Of a stretch of DNA of 64,000 bases, positions 59,244 through 64,000 are shown piece by piece. The stretch's first letter is position 1. Every line of letters starts with the position of its first letter. The position numbers and the translations under genes were made by a program. The notes below the pieces were generated by a model. It had not been told where the DNA came from. It saw only the letters and a program-made list of their open reading frames with translations, and made no database searches. The DNA comes from Phycisphaeraceae bacterium (lineage in GTDB: Bacteria; Planctomycetota; Phycisphaerae; Phycisphaerales; Phycisphaeraceae): positions 418,912 through 482,911 of the forward strand of contig JAVKCD010000019.1 in NCBI GenBank assembly GCA_040222855.1. The letters are read 5' to 3'.

Positions 59244-59990
59244 CTAGTCTAAAGTTGCGAGTTCTTCTTCGGGGATGTCGAAGTTGGCGTAGACCTTCTG
59301 GACGTCATCGTGGTCTTCGAGGGCTTCCATGAGGTTGAGGACTTTCTGGGCGTCCTTGCCGGTGCAGGTGACGGTGGTGTCGGGGATCATGGTGAGCTGG
59401 GCGGATTCGGGTTGGATCCCTGCGGTTTCGAGGGCTTCACGGACGGGGATGAAGTCGGTGGGTTCGCAGGTGATGAGGAAGCTCTCCTCTTCAGTGGCGA
59501 CGTCTTCGGCGCCGGCTTCGAGGGCGATCTCCATGAGGGCGTCTTCGGATGCGGCTGTTTTGGGCAGGTAGATCTGTCCTTTGTTCTGGAAGACGTAGGC
59601 GACGCAGCCGGAGGAGCCGAGGTTCCCGCCTCCTTTTTCGAAGATTTTCCGGAGTTCGGGGACGGTGCGGTTTTTGTTGTCGGTGAGGCATTCGAGCATG
59701 ACGGCGACGCCATTGGGCCCGTAGCCCTCGTAGAGGACGGACTCGTAGTTGTCGCCATCGAGGTTACCGCTGCCTTTTTTGATCGCGTTGGCGATCGTGT
59801 CCTTGGGCATGTTCTCGGCTTTGGCTTCGTCAATCGCGTAGCGGAGGGCGAGGTTCATGGCGGGGTCGCCCCCGCCGTTGCGGGCGGCAACGATGATGGC
59901 ACGGGAGCACTTACTCCAGACCTTGGAACGCTTGGCGTCCTGGCGCCCTTTGCGGTGTCTGATGTTGGCCCATTTGCTATGGCCTGCCAT
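59244..59990 (-). CDS. yebC: YebC/PmpR family protein
   Basis: 248 residues. MAGHSKWANIRHRK at the N-terminus, NAIKKGSGNLDG, YEGYGPNGVAVMLECLTDNKNRT and NLGSSGCVAYVF are strictly conserved YebC blocks. The family was described as transcription regulators; recent work links it to translation of proline-rich or otherwise slow sequences. GGAG is 10 bases from the ATG at 59990. It is divergent from the C45 hydrolase gene. Confidence 0.95.
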   Translation of the reverse strand: MAGHSKWANIRHRKGRQDAKRSKVWSKCSRAIIVAARNGGGDPAMNLALRYAIDEAKAENMPKDTIANAIKKGSGNLDGDNYESVLYEGYGPNGVAVMLECLTDNKNRTVPELRKIFEKGGGNLGSSGCVAYVFQNKGQIYLPKTAASEDALMEIALEAGAEDVATEEESFLITCEPTDFIPVREALETAGIQPESAQLTMIPDTTVTCTGKDAQKVLNLMEALEDHDDVQKVYANFDIPEEELATLD

Positions 59991-60068
59991 GGCGGCGATC
60001 TCCATCTGGGGTGATTGAAGGCTGGATTCTAGCGATTCGAGGTCGGCGTCACGGTGTTGGTAACCTTA

Positions 60069-60074
60069 TATAAT
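60069..60074 (+). promoter_or_regulatory. -10 box before the C45 hydrolase gene
   Basis: A perfect TATAAT lies 38 bases before the start codon. No good -35 box is visible at the expected spacing. Confidence 0.45.
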
Positions 60075-60111
60075 GCGGGAGCTTGGGGGTTGGTTGTGCG
60101 GAAGGCGGATC

Positions 60112-61266
60112 ATGGCTGGCATTTCATGGCTGTCTGTTGACGGCTCGCCCTACGAAGCGGGGCTGGCTCATGGGCGGGCGTGGGCGGAGGAGATCCGAGT
60201 GGTGACGCGGGAGCGGATGGAGCTTCTGTCGGACCCGCACTGGACACAGGGCGGGGCACCGGCGGCGACGATTCGCCGGCTTGGGGAGGCGTGTCTGGAG
60301 GCGCAGGAGGCCTATGACCCGGTGATGACCGAGGAGTTGCGGGGGATTGCGGATGGTGCGGGGGTGGATGTGGTCGAGGCGCTGATCATGAACGGGTTCA
60401 CGGATTTTGTGGACGCGGTTTTTGCTGAGCGCGGGGATGCGCCGGTGGGGGATGATTCGGGTGGATGCACTGCGGCGCTTGTGAGCCAGAGGCGCAGTGG
60501 GTTTGGGGGGCCGTTGTTTGCACAGACCTGGGACATGCATCCGGCGGCGACGCCTCATGTGCGGATGGTGTCGGTCGAGCGGGCGGGTGAGCCTTCGGTG
60601 GTTACGTTTACGCTGGCGGGCTGCGTGGGGATGATCGGGATGAACGACGCGGGGTTGTGTGTGGGGATCAACAACATCCTGGTGACGGATGGACGTGTCG
60701 GGGTGACATGGGTGTTTGTCGTGCGGGCGATGCTGCGGCAGCGGACGGTGGAGGCGGCGATGGCCGAGCTGGATCGGGCGGAGCTCTGCGGGGCGCACAA
60801 CTATCTTGTGCTCGGGCCGTCGGCGGGTGGGGGTTGGTCGGGATGTAATGTTGAGGCGACACCGAGTCGTCGGGTGGTGACCGAGTTGGAGGATGTGCTG
60901 CTGCACACCAATCATTGCCTGGACCCGGGGACGCTGGCGATGCAGCGGCCGAAGCACCCGATGGCCTTGGCGTGCACGAAGACTCGGCTACGGGACGCGA
61001 CGGCTTATCTTGAGCAGCAGTCGATCATCGAGCCGGTGACGCTGCGCGAGATGCTGGCGATGCGGCGTGCGGATGGTCTGGGGGTCTGTCACGATCCGAT
61101 GGAGGGGTACAACGTGGAGACTTCGGGTGCCGTGGTGATGGACCCTGTGGCCAAGATGATGTGGGCGTGTTGGGGGCGCCCGGATGTTCAGCCGTGGGAG
61201 CTGTTTGGTGTGGATGATTCCGGTGGTTTTAGCCCTCAGGGCGTGGAAAAGGAGACGAGACGATGA
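60112..61266 (+). CDS. C45 family autoproteolytic acyltransferase/hydrolase
   Basis: 384 residues. GSPYEAGLAHGRAWAEEI at the N-terminus, EELRGIADGAGVDVVEALIMNGFTDF, and GG-Cys119-TAALV, where the chain is expected to cut itself and expose an N-terminal cysteine nucleophile, fit the isopenicillin N acyltransferase-like (C45) family. AQTWDMHPAATPHVRMV and INNILVTDGRVGVTWVF follow. Natural substrates are amides; the penicillin activity is not expected here. GGAAGG lies 7 bases from the ATG. It overlaps the next gene (ATGA). Confidence 0.85.
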   Translation: MAGISWLSVDGSPYEAGLAHGRAWAEEIRVVTRERMELLSDPHWTQGGAPAATIRRLGEACLEAQEAYDPVMTEELRGIADGAGVDVVEALIMNGFTDFVDAVFAERGDAPVGDDSGGCTAALVSQRRSGFGGPLFAQTWDMHPAATPHVRMVSVERAGEPSVVTFTLAGCVGMIGMNDAGLCVGINNILVTDGRVGVTWVFVVRAMLRQRTVEAAMAELDRAELCGAHNYLVLGPSAGGGWSGCNVEATPSRRVVTELEDVLLHTNHCLDPGTLAMQRPKHPMALACTKTRLRDATAYLEQQSIIEPVTLREMLAMRRADGLGVCHDPMEGYNVETSGAVVMDPVAKMMWACWGRPDVQPWELFGVDDSGGFSPQGVEKETRR

Positions 61267-62636
61267 GTGCATCTCTGATGAGTGGGTCGATTGATATCAA
61301 GACGGCGTTGCCGGGCCCCAAAGCGCAGGCGATGCTCGCACGTCGAGATGCGGCGGTGGTCAAGGGTAATGCGCGGGCTACGCCTCTGGTCGCAGATCGA
61401 GCTGAGGGGGCGCTGGTGGTTGATGTCGATGGGAATACCTTTATTGATATGGCGGGTGGGATCGGGGCGCTGAATGTTGGGCACGTGATGCCGGGGATCA
61501 AGGAGGCGGTGCACGAGCAGGTGGACAAGCTCTGGCACTTGTGCTCGATCGTTGGGACGTATGAGCCGATGGTGGCGCTGAGTGAGAAGCTCAATGCGAT
61601 CGCGCCGATCTCGGGTCCGAAGAAGACGTTGCTGCTGAACTCGGGTGTTGAGGCGGGGGAGAACGCGGTGAAGATTGCGCGGTATGCGACCAAACGGCAG
61701 GCGGTCATTGTTTTCGAGGGGGCGTTCCACGGGCGGTCGCTGCTGGGGATGACGATGACCAGCAAGTACGACCTGTTTAAGCGCGGGTTCGGGCCGTTTG
61801 CATCGGAGGTTTACCGGATTCCCTATCCGTATCCGTTTCGTTGTACGAGGTCGGGCTGCGGGGGAGCGCAGTGTGCGGGTTCGTGTATTGATGAGCTGTA
61901 CAAGGCGTTTGTGGCGCAGGTGTCGCCTGAGTCGGTGGCGGCGGTGGTGATCGAGCCGGTGCTGGGGGAGGGTGGGTTCATTCCGGCCCCGCCAGCGTAC
62001 ATGCAGGCGATGCGGAAGATCTGTGACGATCATGGGATTCTGCTGGCGTCGGACGAGGTGCAGACGGGCTTCTGCCGGACGGGCAAGATGTTTGCGATCG
62101 AGCATTCGGGGGTTGAGCCGGACATGCTGATTACGGCGAAGAGCATCGGGGCGGGGCTGCCGATCTCGGCTGTGACGGGCAAGGCGGAGATCATGGATGC
62201 GCCGCACCCGGGTGGGCTGGGGTCAACGTATGGCGGGAACCCGGTGTCGTGCGCGTCGGCGTTGGCGACGATTGATTACATGGAGAAGCACGATCTGGCT
62301 GGTCGAGCGAACGTGGTGGGTGGGGTGATCATGGAACACTTCCGTCAGTGGCAGAGCCAGTACGAGTTCATCGGCGATGTGCGGGGTCTTGGTGCGATGT
62401 GCGCGATGGAGTTTGTGACGGACCCGAAGACGAAGGAGCCGAACAAGCAGGCGCCAGTGGACATCGTTGGTGAAGCGTTCCAGCGTGGTCTGGTGATGAT
62501 CCGGGCCGGTCTGTATACGAGTTGTCTGCGGGTGTTGTGTCCGCTGGTGATTACGGACGAGCAGCTTGATGATGCGATGAAGGCGCTGGGTGAGGCGGTG
62601 GAGGCGGGGTACAAGAAGTGGAAGTCGTCGCGTTAG
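61263..62636 (+). CDS. Class III aminotransferase (4-aminobutyrate/ornithine type)
   Basis: 457 residues. DGNTFIDMAGGIGALNVGH, LNSGVEAGENAVKIAR, FEGAFHGRSLLGM, ASDEVQTGFCRTGKMFA and ITAKSIGAGLPISAV (PLP lysine) define the family and point to the GABA/omega-amino-acid group. A cysteine-rich stretch (FRCTRSGCGGAQCAGSCIDE) in the middle is unusual outside bacterial GabT-like proteins. It could act on 4-aminobutyrate or putrescine-derived compounds. It is co-translated with the C45 hydrolase and lies close to an agmatine deiminase gene, so polyamine breakdown is plausible. Confidence 0.87.
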   Translation: MSASLMSGSIDIKTALPGPKAQAMLARRDAAVVKGNARATPLVADRAEGALVVDVDGNTFIDMAGGIGALNVGHVMPGIKEAVHEQVDKLWHLCSIVGTYEPMVALSEKLNAIAPISGPKKTLLLNSGVEAGENAVKIARYATKRQAVIVFEGAFHGRSLLGMTMTSKYDLFKRGFGPFASEVYRIPYPYPFRCTRSGCGGAQCAGSCIDELYKAFVAQVSPESVAAVVIEPVLGEGGFIPAPPAYMQAMRKICDDHGILLASDEVQTGFCRTGKMFAIEHSGVEPDMLITAKSIGAGLPISAVTGKAEIMDAPHPGGLGSTYGGNPVSCASALATIDYMEKHDLAGRANVVGGVIMEHFRQWQSQYEFIGDVRGLGAMCAMEFVTDPKTKEPNKQAPVDIVGEAFQRGLVMIRAGLYTSCLRVLCPLVITDEQLDDAMKALGEAVEAGYKKWKSSR

Positions 62637-62643
62637 AAGATTC

Positions 62644-62668
62644 GGCACGCACCTGAAGGTGCGTGGCA
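62644..62668. repeat. Palindromic hairpin after the aminotransferase gene
   Basis: CACGCACC and GGTGCGTG form a perfect 8-bp stem around TGAA, flanked by GG and GC. No T-run follows. This palindrome resembles extragenic repeats seen in planctomycete genomes, but only one copy was found here. Confidence 0.45.
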
Positions 62669-62695
62669 CCCTGAGTTGTGCGCTAAGAGTTTTTG

Positions 62696-63373
62696 ATGCC
62701 TATCTCTGCTGATGATCTGCGGTTGTTGACGATCACGCCGGTGCACTTTGAGGCGTTGGAGCGGCTGCAGATTGACTGTTATCCGACGCTGGACCGGCGG
62801 GAGTTGATGCGGGTCCCGCAGTTCGAGAGTCAGTACCAGGTGTTTGCGGAGGGCCAGATTGTGGCGGTGCTGCCCGACGGTCCGGGGCTGGGAGAGGCAC
62901 CTTTGTGCGCGGACGGCCGGGTTGTTGGGCAGGGGTCGGGGTTCTTCGTTGACTTTGATTTTGACGACCCCGGGCACACGTTCCTGGAGATCGTGGACGG
63001 GAACTACTTTCGGAACCACGACCCTGAGGGTGATTACTACTACGGGGCGGACATCTCGACGCATCCGTGTGCACGAGAGCGCGGCATCGGCAAGCGGCTC
63101 TATGAAGCGCGGAAGGACCTGGTGCGGCGGTATGGGAAGAAGGGGATCGTCGCGGGCGGGTTGATCCCGGGATATGCGGCACACAAGCACGCGATGTCGG
63201 CGGAGGATTACGTCACGAAGGTCGTCGCGGGTGAGTTGGCGGACCCGACGCTGAGCTTTCAACTGCGGAACGGGTTTGTGGTGCGGGGGGTGCTGCGGGA
63301 TTACCTGCTTGATGCGGCGAGTGACAACTGGGCGACGTTGATTGAGTGGGTCAATCCATCTCAATCCATGTAG
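62696..63373 (+). CDS. GNAT-domain protein (stand-alone relative of GNAT-nitrilase fusions)
   Basis: 225 residues. ITPVHFEALERLQIDCYP at the N-terminus and the acetyl-CoA loop region ISTHPCARERGIGKRLYEARKDL, followed by GGLIPGYAAHKHAMSAEDYV, resemble the N-terminal half of bifunctional GNAT/carbon-nitrogen hydrolase proteins. The hydrolase half is absent. The start at 62696 (ATG) follows AAGAG. It is convergent with an agmatine deiminase gene. The acceptor is unknown. Confidence 0.78.
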   Translation: MPISADDLRLLTITPVHFEALERLQIDCYPTLDRRELMRVPQFESQYQVFAEGQIVAVLPDGPGLGEAPLCADGRVVGQGSGFFVDFDFDDPGHTFLEIVDGNYFRNHDPEGDYYYGADISTHPCARERGIGKRLYEARKDLVRRYGKKGIVAGGLIPGYAAHKHAMSAEDYVTKVVAGELADPTLSFQLRNGFVVRGVLRDYLLDAASDNWATLIEWVNPSQSM

Positions 63374-63387
63374 CCGATGCGATGCAA

Positions 63388-64000
63388 TCAATAATTCTCC
63401 CGCCCCATCGGCGACATGTCATCGGCGGCGGGTTGTTGTTGGCTGAGGCAGTGGAGGGAACCGCGGCCGACGATGAGCCATTCGGCGCGGATGGGGACGA
63501 TGGTGAGGTGGGGGGCAGCTTGTTCGTAGAGGCGGATGGCGGTGTCGTCGGTCGGGCGGCCGAAGACGGGGAGGAAGAGGTGGCCGTTGGAGATGAGGTA
63601 GTTGGCGTAGGAGGCGGGGAGGTGTCCGCCGCCTGAGGTGGCGCCGTTTTCGTTGCGTTCGGCCTCGTAATCTTCGGGCATGTTGTAGGTGACGGCGGGG
63701 TGGACCTCGGGGAGTTCGATGAGATTAAGTTTGTTGCCGTCCTGATCGCGGGCCTGCTGGAGGGCTTGCCAGTTGGCTTCGAGGGCATCGTGATCGGGGT
63801 GGCCAACGGGGGCGCGGACGGCGGCGATGGTGTCGACGGTGATCCATCGCGCGAGGTCATCCTGATGGCCATCGGTGTCGTCGCCAACGATCCCTTGTGG
63901 CATCCAGATAATGTTGGTGATGCCGAGGGTGCCAGCGAGGTTGGCCTCGATCTGTTCACGGGTGAGGGAAGGGTTGCGGTTGGGGTGGAGGAGGCAGGCT
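63388..64000 (-). CDS. aguA: Agmatine deiminase, 5' partial
   Basis: The gene runs off the right edge; about 204 C-terminal residues are present. GIVGDDTDGHQDDLARW, the ATSGGGHLPASYANYLISNGHLFLPVFG block and GRGSLHCLSQQQP with the nucleophile Cys match agmatine deiminase (porphyromonas-type peptidyl-arginine deiminase fold). The enzyme turns agmatine into N-carbamoylputrescine, the step before putrescine. It is convergent with the GNAT gene, 14 bases apart. Confidence 0.9.
   Translation of the reverse strand, partial: ACLLHPNRNPSLTREQIEANLAGTLGITNIIWMPQGIVGDDTDGHQDDLARWITVDTIAAVRAPVGHPDHDALEANWQALQQARDQDGNKLNLIELPEVHPAVTYNMPEDYEAERNENGATSGGGHLPASYANYLISNGHLFLPVFGRPTDDTAIRLYEQAAPHLTIVPIRAEWLIVGRGSLHCLSQQQPAADDMSPMGRENY

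Overview
The window looks like a chromosomal segment of a Planctomycetota bacterium, most likely class Phycisphaerae. This is inferred from GC-rich DNA, at least eight PEP-CTERM (exosortase-sorted) secreted proteins, dockerin-like calcium repeats, two H-X9-DG type pseudopilin-like proteins with the same [20 protein letters not shown] leader core, many small lipoproteins, and extremely C-rich (later G-rich) codon choice. No phage, transposase, CRISPR or rRNA operon was seen.

Layout. 0-8.8 kb is housekeeping: a type 5 uracil-DNA glycosylase (cut by the left edge), a Bax inhibitor-1 protein, an adenylate-kinase-like enzyme, an ISC iron-sulfur operon (IscR-like Rrf2 regulator, IscS, IscU, IscA) with a well-formed promoter containing an IscR-type operator, a small P-loop kinase, a TlyA/FtsJ methyltransferase, MgtE and an MFS permease. 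8.9-23.6 kb reads as a cell-wall or amino-sugar catabolism locus: two GH10-like (DUF187/YngK) proteins, a GNAT enzyme, an N-acetylmuramoyl-L-alanine amidase lipoprotein, a beta-lactamase-fold serine hydrolase, an NAGPA-type phosphodiester glycosidase lipoprotein, a GntR/LacI chimeric regulator, a sodium:solute symporter, a VanX-type D-Ala-D-Ala dipeptidase and a ROK sugar kinase. A CTTA-TR-TAAG palindrome recurs in its control regions.

17.5-27.6 kb also contains two mirrored pairs of a dockerin/PEP-CTERM protein with a pseudopilin-like protein; the larger PEP-CTERM protein appears to carry a PstS-like binding domain. 27.8-34 kb holds BioA, a rhamnosyltransferase-like GT2, a serine-acetyltransferase-like enzyme, PgeF, HscA (the partner of the LPPVK motif in IscU, encoded about 28 kb away and carrying a large low-complexity insertion) and a QueD/PTPS homologue with the PTPS-III ExxHGH motif. 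34-40 kb carries a 32-residue lipoprotein, a DoxX-CBM48-like fusion and four consecutive PEP-CTERM-type proteins, one a C39-like cysteine peptidase. 40-45 kb has a CaCA exchanger, ArnC-like and ArnT-like glycosyltransferases, a VTT membrane protein and tRNA-Asn(GUU). Just downstream of the tRNA lies a 1.27 kb segment bounded by imperfect inverted repeats that carries a PEP-CTERM gene of unusual codon use, then a GIY-YIG remnant, a VIT transporter, another PEP-CTERM gene and a lower-GC DUF3800 gene.

50-64 kb returns to core functions: Ddl and an FtsQ-like protein, GreA, a secreted TPR-like protein beside a PocR-like/GAF/PP2C phosphatase, acylphosphatase, an S41 peptidase, YebC, a C45/AAT hydrolase, a class III aminotransferase, a GNAT enzyme and an agmatine deiminase cut by the right edge. 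Around 53 kb the plus strand changes from C-rich to G-rich irrespective of gene orientation, a strand-composition switch of the kind seen at replication origins or inversion junctions.
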